From NCBI RefSeq assembly GCF_000185725.2, contig NZ_KI391953.1, forward strand, positions 1,232,750 through 1,296,749: 64,000 nucleotides of DNA, read 5' to 3'. The notes beneath the pieces are model-generated. The model ran no database searches. It saw only the letters and a program-made list of their open reading frames with translations, and was not told where the DNA came from. The translations under genes were made by a program, and so were the position numbers. Numbering within the stretch: the stretch's first letter is position 1; every line of letters starts with the position of its first letter. The stretch comes from Segniliparus rugosus ATCC BAA-974. GTDB taxonomy: Bacteria; Actinomycetota; Actinomycetes; Mycobacteriales; Mycobacteriaceae. Positions 42,847-52,399 of this stretch are shown piece after piece.

Positions 42847-43326
42847 TCAGGTTAGCTGGCTTTCGAGCCAGGCGACGATGCCGGGGAGGGCGGCTTCGAT
42901 CTGCGCGTGTGTGGTCTCGAAGCCGGACGAGCTCCCGTAGTAGGGATCGGCCACCTCGGCTCCGTCGGCGGCGGGGTCGAAGCTGCGCAGCATGCGCAGC
43001 CGCTCGGCGGGGACGCCCCGGTTCGCGAGGGCCGCGCGGTGGTCTTCGGCGAGGGCGAGGACCAAGTCGGCTTCCAGGTGGTCGGCCGCGACCGCTTTGG
43101 CGACGTGCTCGGCGAACGGAGGATAGCCGTGCTTCGCCAAGGTCGCGGCGGCGCGCTCGTCGATCGGGTTGCCGACCTCCCAGCGAGTGGTCCCGGCGCT
43201 GGTCACGCGGACGTTGTGGCCCCAGTCCACGCTTTCGAGCCGAGTCCGGAGCATTTGCTCTCCCATCGGGGAGCGGCAGATATTGCCGGTGCAGACGAAT
43301 GTGACGTGCAGCTTCGGTTGACTCAC
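42847..43326 (-). CDS. ptpA: Low-molecular-weight protein-tyrosine phosphatase
   Basis: A 159-residue LMW-PTP. The P-loop VCTGNICRSPM carries the nucleophilic Cys and Arg, and the acid Asp is in ADPYYG. M. tuberculosis PtpA (163 residues) is a secreted phosphatase that acts on host trafficking proteins; a role in that sense cannot be assumed here. The start is one of two tandem GTG codons (43326 or 43329); upstream sequence in frame is Arg-rich and unlikely. Confidence 0.92.
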   Translation of the reverse strand: MSQPKLHVTFVCTGNICRSPMGEQMLRTRLESVDWGHNVRVTSAGTTRWEVGNPIDERAAATLAKHGYPPFAEHVAKAVAADHLEADLVLALAEDHRAALANRGVPAERLRMLRSFDPAADGAEVADPYYGSSSGFETTHAQIEAALPGIVAWLESQLT

Positions 43327-43486
43327 CACACGAGTATGACAGCTCGGGGTTTCGCCTCTTCGAAGCCGCAGCCAGGGTCGGAGGCGCCGCGCGCGTCGTT
43401 CTCCTGATCTGCCGGCCACGCTCACGAGAAACCGCCCGGCGCGCTCGCGGCCCTTCGCGCGGCGCGGGCGTTTAGGATATGCCCAC

Positions 43487-44632
43487 ATGACAACGGCTCC
43501 CCGGCTCAAGGACGTCGTCGCCGCGCTTGAAGCGGCCTACCCGCCCCGGCTCGCGTTGGACTGGGACGCGGTCGGCCTGGTCTGCGGCGACCCCGACGAT
43601 GAGGTGGACAAGGCGCTGGTGTGCGTCGACGTCACCGAGGCCGTGGTGGACGAGGCGCTCGCTGCTGGGGCGAAGCTGATCGTCGCGCATCATCCGCTCC
43701 TGCTCAGAGGCGTGAGCTCGGTGAGCGCCGACACCCCGAAAGGCCGTCTCGTGCACCGGTTGATCCGGGCCGGGTGCGCGTTGTTCACCGCGCACACCAA
43801 CGCGGACCGGGCCGATCCTGGGGTGAGCGACGCCCTGGCCGAAGCGCTCGGCTTGCGGGTCCTCGGCCCTGTCGAACCGGTGACAGGTCCGGAGCTGGAC
43901 AAGTGGGTGGTGCTCGTCCCGCTCGCCGAGGCGGATCGGGTCCGCTCCGCGCTGTTCGCAGCGGGCGCGGGCAGGCTCGGCGACTACGACCAATGCTCGT
44001 GGAGCGCCGACGGGATCGGGCAGTTCCGCCCGCTGGCCGGGGCGAATCCCGCGATAGGCCGGACCGGGGAGCTTGAACAGGTCGAGGAGACGCGGATCGA
44101 GGTGATCGCGCCGAAGAGCCTGCGCGCGGCGGTGCTAGCCGCATTGCGCACGGCGCACCCGTACGAGGAGCCCGCGTTCGACGTGTTCGCCCAGGCGCGG
44201 CTGCCCACCAGTCTCGGCCTCGGCAGGATCGGCGCGCTGGCACGTCCCGTGCCGCTGGGGGACTTTCTCGCTCGGGCGGCGGCGGCGCTGCCTTTCGCCC
44301 CAGAGGGCCTGCGGGCGACGGGCGATCCGGACTCGCCGGTCGAGACGGTCGCGGTCTGCGGCGGGGCGGGGGATTCGCTCTTGGGCGCGGTCGCGAAGGC
44401 GGGCGTCGACGTGTATGTGACGGGCGATTTGCGCCACCATCCGGTGGACGAGCACGTGCGCGCGCATCGGACCGCGCTGGTCGACGTGGGGCATTGGGCG
44501 AGCGAGCGGCCATGGTGCGATCAGGCGGCGGGGGTGCTGGGCAAAGTGTTCTCCGGCAGGGTCGAGGCCGTCCCTGCGACCACCGCCCCGGGCCCGTGGT
44601 CGCAGCACGTCGGGACGACGACCACAGGTTGA
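43487..44632 (+). CDS. NIF3-family (GTP cyclohydrolase I type 2-like) protein
   Basis: A 381-residue NIF3-type metal-binding protein similar to Rv2230c. The di-metal ligands are seen in [22 protein letters not shown], and the late [14 protein letters not shown] and [10 protein letters not shown] middle insert domain (about 130-260, PII-like) is present, as in other long forms. It is divergent from ptpA. The cellular reaction is not established. Confidence 0.88.
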   Translation: MTTAPRLKDVVAALEAAYPPRLALDWDAVGLVCGDPDDEVDKALVCVDVTEAVVDEALAAGAKLIVAHHPLLLRGVSSVSADTPKGRLVHRLIRAGCALFTAHTNADRADPGVSDALAEALGLRVLGPVEPVTGPELDKWVVLVPLAEADRVRSALFAAGAGRLGDYDQCSWSADGIGQFRPLAGANPAIGRTGELEQVEETRIEVIAPKSLRAAVLAALRTAHPYEEPAFDVFAQARLPTSLGLGRIGALARPVPLGDFLARAAAALPFAPEGLRATGDPDSPVETVAVCGGAGDSLLGAVAKAGVDVYVTGDLRHHPVDEHVRAHRTALVDVGHWASERPWCDQAAGVLGKVFSGRVEAVPATTAPGPWSQHVGTTTTG

Positions 44633-44742
44633 CCTGCGGGAACCTTCGGGCTGGGGTACACTGCCTTCACTTCATGGCGTGCTGCACTTCACAGCGTGGT
44701 GGAGGACTTGGTGCGGTGGAAGAGAATTGGAGAGACGACGGT

Positions 44743-46302
44743 ATGGCTCTGCGGACGGGGTTGACCAGGAGCAAGACGGTGGAGCAGGCGTTGGCCAGCG
44801 CCGAGGAGCCGGAACGGCGGTTGCGCCGGACCCTCTCCGCCTGGGATCTCACCGTCTTCGGCGTGGCCGTGGTGATCGGCGCGGGCATCTTCAGCGTCAG
44901 CGCCTCCACGGCGGGGAAGTACGCGGGCCCCTCGGTCACGGTTTCTTTCCTCATCGCGGCGGTGGCCTGCGGGTTCTCCGCGCTCTGCTACGCGGAGTTC
45001 GCGTCGACGGTGCCGGTGGCGGGCAGCGCGTACTCGTTCTCGTACGCGACCTTCGGGGAGCTGTTCGCCTGGATCGTCGGCTGGGACCTGCTGCTGGAGC
45101 TGGCGTTCGCGGCGGGCGTGGTGGCCAAGGCGTGGTCGAGCTACCTCGCGGGGGCGTTGCATCTTTCCGCGATCAAGACCCGCGTCGACCTTTGGCAAGA
45201 CGACAAGGGCTGGTACAGCGTCATCCATTATGTGGACATCGACTGGGGAGCGATCCTCATCATCGGCGCGGTCACAGTGGCCCTGGCGTTCGGCGTGAAG
45301 CTCTCCGCGCGGGTCTCCGGCGTCATCACGGTGATCAAAGTGTCGGTGGTGCTCTTCGTCATCATCGCGGGGGCGTTCTACGTCAAGCTCAGCAACTACA
45401 CGCCGTTCATCCCGCCCGCCCAGCCGAAACCGGGGCCGGAGGACACCTTGAGCAGCTCGCTCTTCGCCGTTCTGACCGGCGGCGGCGGGACGCAGTACGG
45501 TTGGTACGGGTTGTTGGCCGGTGCTTCGGTGGTCTTCTTCGCCTTCATCGGGTTCGACGTGGTGGCCACGACGGCGGAAGAGGTGAAGAACCCGGCGAAG
45601 GATTTGCCCCGGGGGATCATCGGCTCGTTGGCGATCTGCACGGTGCTGTACCTCGCGACATCCCTGGTGACCACCGGGATGGCGAGCTACGTCGATCTGC
45701 GCCCGGACGCGCCCGGCGCGAAGCATTCGCCGAACTTGGCGACGGCGTTCGAGCTCCACGGGGCGGATTGGGCGGCCAAGCTCATCTCTTTCGGGGCGCT
45801 CGCGGGATTGACCACGGTGGTCCTCGTGCTTCTGCTCGGGGCGGTCCGGCTCACGTTCGCCATGTCGCGCGACGGCCTTTTCCCGCGCGCGTGGTCGAAG
45901 ACGACCGAGCGGGGCGTGCCGGTGCGGTTGACCGTCGGGGCGGGCGTGGGCGCGATGGTCGTCGCCTGCCTGTCGCTCGACAAGCTCGAGGAGCTGGTGA
46001 ATGTCGGCACTCTCTTCGCGTTCGTCCTTGTGGCGGCGGGGGTGATCGTGCTCCGGCGCACCCAGCCGGGTCTGAAACGGGGGTTCACCGTCCCCGCGAT
46101 GCCGTGGGTGCCGATCGCGGCGATCGCGAGCTGCTTGTGGCTGATGCTCAATCTCTCCGTCCTCACATGGGTCGGGTTCACCGTGTGGCTGGTGATCGGC
46201 CTGCTGATCTACGCCCTGTACGGCTACCGCCATTCGGTGCTCGGCAAGTCTGCCGAGCCGGTGGGGGCCGCCATCGGCGCGGGGGAGCCGGAGAGCGAGT
46301 GA
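44743..46302 (+). CDS. Cationic amino-acid permease (APC superfamily)
   Basis: A 519-residue transporter with about 12-14 helices. The APC signature is LSAWDLTVFGVAVVIGAGIF, then ALCYAEFASTVPVAGSAYSF. The CAT-type (arginine/ornithine/lysine) branch is suggested by FFAFIGFDVVATTAEEVKNP. The start at 44743 has GGAGAG eight bases before it; a longer frame exists upstream but lacks coding character. A -10-like TACACT lies at 44657-44662. It is followed by a strong hairpin at 46325-46363. Confidence 0.9.
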   Translation: MALRTGLTRSKTVEQALASAEEPERRLRRTLSAWDLTVFGVAVVIGAGIFSVSASTAGKYAGPSVTVSFLIAAVACGFSALCYAEFASTVPVAGSAYSFSYATFGELFAWIVGWDLLLELAFAAGVVAKAWSSYLAGALHLSAIKTRVDLWQDDKGWYSVIHYVDIDWGAILIIGAVTVALAFGVKLSARVSGVITVIKVSVVLFVIIAGAFYVKLSNYTPFIPPAQPKPGPEDTLSSSLFAVLTGGGGTQYGWYGLLAGASVVFFAFIGFDVVATTAEEVKNPAKDLPRGIIGSLAICTVLYLATSLVTTGMASYVDLRPDAPGAKHSPNLATAFELHGADWAAKLISFGALAGLTTVVLVLLLGAVRLTFAMSRDGLFPRAWSKTTERGVPVRLTVGAGVGAMVVACLSLDKLEELVNVGTLFAFVLVAAGVIVLRRTQPGLKRGFTVPAMPWVPIAAIASCLWLMLNLSVLTWVGFTVWLVIGLLIYALYGYRHSVLGKSAEPVGAAIGAGEPESE

Positions 46303-46324
46303 GCAGGGCGCGGCTTCTGCTGCG

Positions 46325-46363
46325 CGTATCGCGGCTGACGAGCTTCCTACCTGCCGCGATACG
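46325..46363. promoter_or_regulatory. Perfect 11-base inverted repeat after the permease
   Basis: CGTATCGCGGC (46325-46335) and GCCGCGATACG (46353-46363) are fully complementary around a 17-base loop. There is no T run, so it may be a Rho-assisted or L-shaped terminator for the permease, or an operator for the T7SS/PLD locus that starts 183 bases later. The rest of the 243-base gap shows nothing clear. Confidence 0.45.
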
Positions 46364-46545
46364 GCGTTCAGAGCGTGCCTGCGCACAATTTATGCCCAGG
46401 TAACGGTTTGTTCATCTGTGCCTGACAGCCTGTGTGTCGCAGACAGCTCGGCGACGCCATGCTGTTGGATAGAGAGGCGGGCGGCCAACAAGCAAGGAGC
46501 CGACGGGGTTTTCCTTGCGATGGCCGAGTGAACGGAGAACGCATC

Positions 46546-46881
46546 ATGGGAGACGACAGCAAGCTCGCGGTCAACCTCGAACAGCTGCGCGCAAGCTCGG
46601 CGTCTTTGCACGCCGACACGCACGAGGCAATGTCGGCGCTCGAGCAGATCTCGTCAGGCCCGATCGCCTCGGGGTTCGCATCCCTCGGCGAGCTGTTCGC
46701 CGAGGTGGGCGCGGCGGGGCAGGAGATGGCGACCGCGTGGAGCGCGGCGGACGGGGCGCTGAAAGACCGCCTGGTCGGGACGGCGGAGCGGCTCGGGGCC
46801 TCGGCGGACCTTTACCACGCGGCGGACACGGGCAACGCGGACGCGCTCGCCCTGGACATCGAGACCAAGCAGGCTTCGTAA
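46546..46881 (+). CDS. EspC-like T7SS small protein (DUF2580 type)
   Basis: A 111-residue helical, Cys-free protein with the export-type motif YHAAD (YxxxD) near its C-terminus in ADLYHAADTGNADAL. It is clearly like the EspC-type protein at 4722. GGAG sits about ten bases before the ATG. The stop TAA overlaps the next ATG (TAATG), so it is made with the PLD effector and probably dimerises with its N-terminal domain for export. Confidence 0.78.
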   Translation: MGDDSKLAVNLEQLRASSASLHADTHEAMSALEQISSGPIASGFASLGELFAEVGAAGQEMATAWSAADGALKDRLVGTAERLGASADLYHAADTGNADALALDIETKQAS

Positions 46882-48431
46882 TGGCCGACGGGGTTTGGGG
46901 CGCGGTGAGAGGTTTCGACCCCTCGGCCGCGCAGGGGATCCGGCAAGCGTTGGCGGACCGTGCCGCCGGTCTGAGTTCTTTTCAGGCGAAGCTGGGGGCG
47001 GCTCGGCAGTTGCCTGGTTGGCAGGGGCCTGGCAAGGAGGCGGCTTCGGGCTCGTTCGTGGAGCCGTTGGGTTATCTGGCTGAGGCGCGTAGCGCGACGG
47101 AGCAGGCGGATGCCAAGGTGGGGGATTTCGCGGAGGCGATGGGGAGGTTGCGGGCGAGGGCGGTCGAGGTCGAGGCGATGGCGCAATCGGCTGGGTTCAG
47201 CGTCGGGGCGGATGGTTCGATTCGGGATTCGTATGCGCTCGCGGGTTTGGTGGGGAGTCTTTCGCCTGCGGACCGTGCCCGTTATGAGCAGGTGCGGGTG
47301 GAGTTGCCTGCTGAGGTGTCCGCTGTGTTGGCGCAGGCGAAGGAGGCCGAGTCGCGGGCGGTGGCCGGTCTGCGGGCGGCGGGGAACCTCGCCGCCGTGC
47401 GCCAGCTCGGCGCAGCCGCGAGCCAGCTCGCGGCCGAAGGGAGCGGCGACGACCTCGTCCTCTACGTCGAGGGGCCGCACCAGCCGGACGGGGTGAACCA
47501 CGACTCGAACTTCCAAAAGGTCGTCGACCTCATCGACGGCGCGCAGAAGTCGATCGACATGACGATGTACCACTTGGACGATCAGAATATGGAAGACGCG
47601 CTGGTCCACGCGGCCCAGCGCGGGGTGAACGTGCGGGTGGTCCTGGACACCAGGGGCGAGACGAAGAAGAACCAGGCGGCGTACGACTACCTGACGCAGA
47701 ACGGCGTCCACGTCGTCTGGGACAGCGCGAACACCTCGGCCGACCCGGACACGGCGAACAAACTGGCCTACTACCACCAGAAGACGGTCACCGTGGACGG
47801 GGACACCGCCGCGATCATGAGCGGCAATGCCGTCGAGCGGGACTACAAGACGACCCGAGACTTCGTCGTCTTCGACCGGAACAAGAACGACGTCGCGGCC
47901 ATCCAAGAGACGTTCAACCACGACTTCGCAGGCACCGGCGACAAAAAGTTCGCCCCGCCGACCGGGGACAACCTCACCTGGAGCCCGACCACGGCGAAGA
48001 GCAACACGCTCGCGCTCATCGACGGCGCGAAGCACACCCTCCACATCGAGAACGAGGAGATGGCGAGCCCGGACATCGTGGACCACCTGGTCCAGGCGGC
48101 GCAGCGCGGGGTGGCCGTCCAGGTCACCATGACGAACAACCCGAGCTACTACGACGAGCTGGACAAGCTGACCGCGGCCGGGGTCGACGTGCATCTGTTC
48201 GCCCGGAGCGGGGACACCTACATCCACGCGAAGGACATCGTCGCGGACGGGACGAACGCCTATGTCGGATCGATCAACTTCTCGGAGAACTCGATGACCA
48301 ACAACCGCGAGCTCGGCGTCATCACCGACGACGTGGACGTCGTCTCCGGCATCGACTCCACCACGAACAACGACTTCTCCCGTGGCTACACGTACAAGCC
48401 GTCCGCCCCGTCGGGCGGCTCGGGGAGCTAA
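46881..48431 (+). CDS. T7SS-exported phospholipase-D-type effector 1
   Basis: A 516-residue protein without a Sec signal. Residues 1-190 form a helical trafficking domain. Residues 195-510 are a two-HKD phospholipase D domain: the first motif YYHQKTVTVDGDTA holds H299, K301 and D306; the second TYIHAKDIVADGTNAYVGS holds H449, K451 and D456. PLD enzymes cut phosphodiesters in lipids or nucleic acids, so the target may be membrane or DNA. Bases 46997-47511 are nearly identical to part of the next gene. Codons in roughly 47000-47390 end in G or T far more than elsewhere in the gene. Confidence 0.82.
   Translation: MADGVWGAVRGFDPSAAQGIRQALADRAAGLSSFQAKLGAARQLPGWQGPGKEAASGSFVEPLGYLAEARSATEQADAKVGDFAEAMGRLRARAVEVEAMAQSAGFSVGADGSIRDSYALAGLVGSLSPADRARYEQVRVELPAEVSAVLAQAKEAESRAVAGLRAAGNLAAVRQLGAAASQLAAEGSGDDLVLYVEGPHQPDGVNHDSNFQKVVDLIDGAQKSIDMTMYHLDDQNMEDALVHAAQRGVNVRVVLDTRGETKKNQAAYDYLTQNGVHVVWDSANTSADPDTANKLAYYHQKTVTVDGDTAAIMSGNAVERDYKTTRDFVVFDRNKNDVAAIQETFNHDFAGTGDKKFAPPTGDNLTWSPTTAKSNTLALIDGAKHTLHIENEEMASPDIVDHLVQAAQRGVAVQVTMTNNPSYYDELDKLTAAGVDVHLFARSGDTYIHAKDIVADGTNAYVGSINFSENSMTNNRELGVITDDVDVVSGIDSTTNNDFSRGYTYKPSAPSGGSGS
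46997..47511 (+). repeat. 515-base direct repeat, copy 1
   Basis: This stretch is matched by 48568-49082 at an offset of 1571 bases. I find one difference (T47312 against C48883, synonymous Ala codon). It encodes most of the trafficking domain and the first residues of the PLD domain in both effectors. Outside the repeat the two genes diverge strongly, which points to recent duplication or gene conversion limited to this module. Confidence 0.9.
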
Positions 48432-48445
48432 AACCAGAAGGGACA

Positions 48446-49978
48446 ATGATGGGGGACAACGGTCTGTGGGGCGCGGTGAAGAACTTCGACCCCTCGGTCG
48501 CGGAGCGCATTCAGAGCGCTTTCGCGGATCGCAGCGCAGGGCTTTCCGGTTTCGGGGGCAAGCTGGTGGCGGCTCGGCAGTTGCCTGGTTGGCAGGGGCC
48601 TGGCAAGGAGGCGGCTTCGGGCTCGTTCGTGGAGCCGTTGGGTTATCTGGCTGAGGCGCGTAGCGCGACGGAGCAGGCGGATGCCAAGGTGGGGGATTTC
48701 GCGGAGGCGATGGGGAGGTTGCGGGCGAGGGCGGTCGAGGTCGAGGCGATGGCGCAATCGGCTGGGTTCAGCGTCGGGGCGGATGGTTCGATTCGGGATT
48801 CGTATGCGCTCGCGGGTTTGGTGGGGAGTCTTTCGCCTGCGGACCGTGCCCGTTATGAGCAGGTGCGGGTGGAGTTGCCTGCCGAGGTGTCCGCTGTGTT
48901 GGCGCAGGCGAAGGAGGCCGAGTCGCGGGCGGTGGCCGGTCTGCGGGCGGCGGGGAACCTCGCCGCCGTGCGCCAGCTCGGCGCAGCCGCGAGCCAGCTC
49001 GCGGCCGAAGGGAGCGGCGACGACCTCGTCCTCTACGTCGAGGGGCCGCACCAGCCGGACGGGGTGAACCACGACTCGAACTGGCAGCAGGTCCTCAAGC
49101 TCATCGACGGCGCGCAGAAGAGCGTCGACGTCACCATGTACGGGTTCACGGACCCTGCGATCCGCGACGCGCTGGTCGACGCGGCGGCCCGAGGCGTGAA
49201 GGTCCGAGTCGTCCTCGACAAGGGCGGACAGCAGAAGAAGGACCAGCCGGTTTTCGACTACCTCAACTCGCACGGGGTCCAAGCCGTGTGGAGCTCCACC
49301 GACGACTTCCGGTTCACGCATCAGAAGACGGTCACCGTGGACGGCGAGACCTCGGCCGTCATGACCGGCAATTTCGACCCGGAGTATTACGACACGGCCC
49401 GCGACTTCGTCGTCCTCGACACGAACAAACGCGACGTCGCGGCGATCCAGGACGTCTTCAACCACGACTTCGTCGGGACCGGCGGCACGAAGACGGACGG
49501 CTACACCCCGCCGACCGGGGACAACCTGGTGTGGAGCCCGACCAACGCGCAGGGCAAGATCTTCGCCCTCATCGACGGCGCGAAGCACACGTTGAGCCTG
49601 GACCAGCAGTATGTGGCGAGCCAGGACATCACCGACCACCTCGTCGCCGCCGCGCAGCGCGGGGTGGACGTGCAGGTCACCATGGTGAACAACCCGAGCT
49701 ACTACAAGTATTGGGACCAGCTCGCGGCGGCGGGCGTCGATGTGCATTTGTACGGGCGCAACGCCGACATGTACATCCACGCGAAGAACATCGTCGCGGA
49801 CAACACCTCGGCCCTCGTCGGGTCGATCAACCTCTCGGACAACTCCATGCTCAACAACCGCGAGCTCGCGGTCGCCACCGACGACCTCGACGTCGTCGCG
49901 GGCCTCGAGACCACGAACGCGTCGGATTTCGTCGGCGGATACGAGTACCGTCCGGCCGCCTCGGACAGCAAGCGCTGA
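48446..49978 (+). CDS. T7SS-exported phospholipase-D-type effector 2
   Basis: A 510-residue paralogue of the preceding protein, 14 bases after it. Residues 1-34 differ from effector 1, about 41-211 are identical, and the PLD domain then diverges (for example MYGFTDPAIRDALV against MYHLDDQNMEDALV). Both HKD motifs are intact: THQKTVTVDGETSAVMTGN (H292, K294, D299) and MYIHAKNIVADNTSALVGS. The start may be 48446 or 48449 (ATGATG), with AAGGG before. It likely has the same route but a different substrate preference. Confidence 0.82.
   Translation: MMGDNGLWGAVKNFDPSVAERIQSAFADRSAGLSGFGGKLVAARQLPGWQGPGKEAASGSFVEPLGYLAEARSATEQADAKVGDFAEAMGRLRARAVEVEAMAQSAGFSVGADGSIRDSYALAGLVGSLSPADRARYEQVRVELPAEVSAVLAQAKEAESRAVAGLRAAGNLAAVRQLGAAASQLAAEGSGDDLVLYVEGPHQPDGVNHDSNWQQVLKLIDGAQKSVDVTMYGFTDPAIRDALVDAAARGVKVRVVLDKGGQQKKDQPVFDYLNSHGVQAVWSSTDDFRFTHQKTVTVDGETSAVMTGNFDPEYYDTARDFVVLDTNKRDVAAIQDVFNHDFVGTGGTKTDGYTPPTGDNLVWSPTNAQGKIFALIDGAKHTLSLDQQYVASQDITDHLVAAAQRGVDVQVTMVNNPSYYKYWDQLAAAGVDVHLYGRNADMYIHAKNIVADNTSALVGSINLSDNSMLNNRELAVATDDLDVVAGLETTNASDFVGGYEYRPAASDSKR
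48568..49082 (+). repeat. 515-base direct repeat, copy 2
   Basis: The second copy of 46997-47511, with a single mismatch. Boundaries were read base by base: identity fails at 48567 on the left and at 49083 on the right. Confidence 0.9.
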
Positions 49979-50015
49979 GCGGCGCACAGCGAGCTCACAG
50001 CTTTGACCTGAAAGA

Positions 50016-50585
50016 ATGAGGGCCATGCCCCCCGTTCTCCGCGCCGAGCGCCTGGTGTGCTTCGCTGCGGCGGTCGCGCTCCTCGCGGGGTGCGCTCCGC
50101 ACGGCGGCGGGGAAGGCCCAGGCGTGTCGGGCCGCCACGGGGCTTCGGCCGAGTCGTCGGCCTCCGCCTCGCCGACAACGGCCGCGGGCACGTTCAAAGG
50201 CGTTCCTGCGGCTGCGGGGGATAAAGAGCAGCTCGGCGATTTCTGCGGCTGGTACACCGACGAGCTGCAGCAGAGCATGGACGCGGTGTCCGCGTTCCTC
50301 GGGGCTTTCGAGGTGGCCGGCGGCGATCACGACGACCCGCAGATCGAAGGCACGGCGCACGAAGCCGAGCAGGCGGCGGGGGACGCGGTCAACGCGCTCA
50401 ACGATTTCCTTTCTGGCTTCTCCGACGGCTTGTCCGAGGCGGCGCGTCTCGCGGTCCTCGCCCTGCGGGACGCGATGGCGGCGCTGGCCTCTGCGATCCG
50501 GGAACAGAAGGGCTCTGAGCAGATCAACGCCGAGGTGGCGCTCTTCAACGAAGCGTATAAGGCGCTCCGCCCCGCTTGTTCGTAA
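50016..50585 (+). CDS. Lipoprotein, helical, after the PLD effectors
   Basis: A 189-residue lipoprotein with signal VCFAAAVALLAGCAPHGG (lipobox LLAGC), a Ser/Ala-rich linker and a helical domain of about 115 residues (EQLGDFCGWYTDELQQSMDA onward) with two further Cys. No known family. It starts 37 bases after the second PLD gene and ends before a strong terminator, so it could belong to the same unit. A surface-anchored immunity role is possible but not shown. Confidence 0.65.
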   Translation: MRAMPPVLRAERLVCFAAAVALLAGCAPHGGGEGPGVSGRHGASAESSASASPTTAAGTFKGVPAAAGDKEQLGDFCGWYTDELQQSMDAVSAFLGAFEVAGGDHDDPQIEGTAHEAEQAAGDAVNALNDFLSGFSDGLSEAARLAVLALRDAMAALASAIREQKGSEQINAEVALFNEAYKALRPACS

Positions 50586-50601
50586 GTCCGGGGCTCAGAC
50601 G

Positions 50602-50646
50602 GGGACGCCCTTTCGCGAGGGGGGCGTCCCATCCGGTTTTCCGGAT
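50602..50646 (+). terminator. Double hairpin terminator
   Basis: GGGACGCCC (50602-50610) pairs perfectly with GGGCGTCCC (50622-50630). Directly after, ATCCGG (50631-50636) and CCGGAT (50641-50646) form a second stem around TTTT. It closes the PLD/lipoprotein unit and insulates sahH. Confidence 0.7.
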
Positions 50647-50696
50647 AATAGGAGCAAGCCGACCCGTGGGGCCGGCGAAGACTCGGCAAGCTACCA

Positions 50697-50727
50697 TTGA
50701 CATGAGCTAACTATCTCTCGCTATATG
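50697..50727 (+). promoter_or_regulatory. sahH promoter with overlapping inverted repeat
   Basis: TTGACA (50697-50702) is a perfect -35. TATATG (50722-50727), or CTATAT one base earlier, is the -10, with 18-19 bases between. CTCTC (50716-50720) and GAGAG, around GCTATAT, form an inverted repeat straddling the -10, which could be an operator. The expected start point lies about 25-30 bases before the ATG at 50761. Confidence 0.6.
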
Positions 50728-50760
50728 AGAGCGATCACTCAGGTGAAAGGCTGGAACTTT

Positions 50761-52233
<1,473 letters not shown>

Positions 52234-52235
52234 CG

Positions 52236-52362
52236 TTTTCGGGGTCCGCGCGGTGATTCCCTGCGTTCTCGGCTCCTCGTGTACTGGGCTCGTGCCTCGC
52301 TCTTTCCTGTACACGTCGTCGCCTGCGGCCTTGGGTCTCATCCACGCGGGGCTCCCCGAAAA
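52236..52362. repeat. Inverted-repeat-bounded interspersed element, copy B, between sahH and tmk
   Basis: Ends TTTTCGGGG (52236-52244) and CCCCGAAAA (52354-52362) are perfect complements. An inner stem CGTGTAC pairs with GTACACG, where copy A has CGTGTGC/GCACACG: a paired change. Shared sequence includes GGGGTCCGCGCGG on the left and TCTCATCCACGCGGGG on the right. A second GGGTCCGCGCGGCG follows at about 52364, as if a further copy began there. Confidence 0.75.
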
Positions 52363-52399
52363 AGGGTCCGCGCGGCGCTCTGCTCGGTAAGGTGGTTCC

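Noticed and set aside
44629-44662. TTGACC plus TACACT as a permease promoter
   Set aside because: The spacing is 22 bases, too long for a normal sigma-70 promoter; only the -10-like element is mentioned in the gene entry.
44494-44742. N-terminal extension of the amino-acid permease
   Set aside because: It overlaps the NIF3-like gene in another phase and reads as low-complexity sequence; the start at 44743 has a good ribosome site and the family N-terminus.
46997-49082. 515-base direct repeat as an insertion sequence pair flanking a mobile element
   Set aside because: The repeats are coding parts of two paralogous genes in the same frame and lack terminal inverted repeats; gene duplication or conversion explains them.
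50647-50760. SAM or SAH riboswitch before sahH
   Set aside because: I looked for conserved aptamer cores and found only an ordinary promoter with an inverted repeat; the leader to the ATG is too short.
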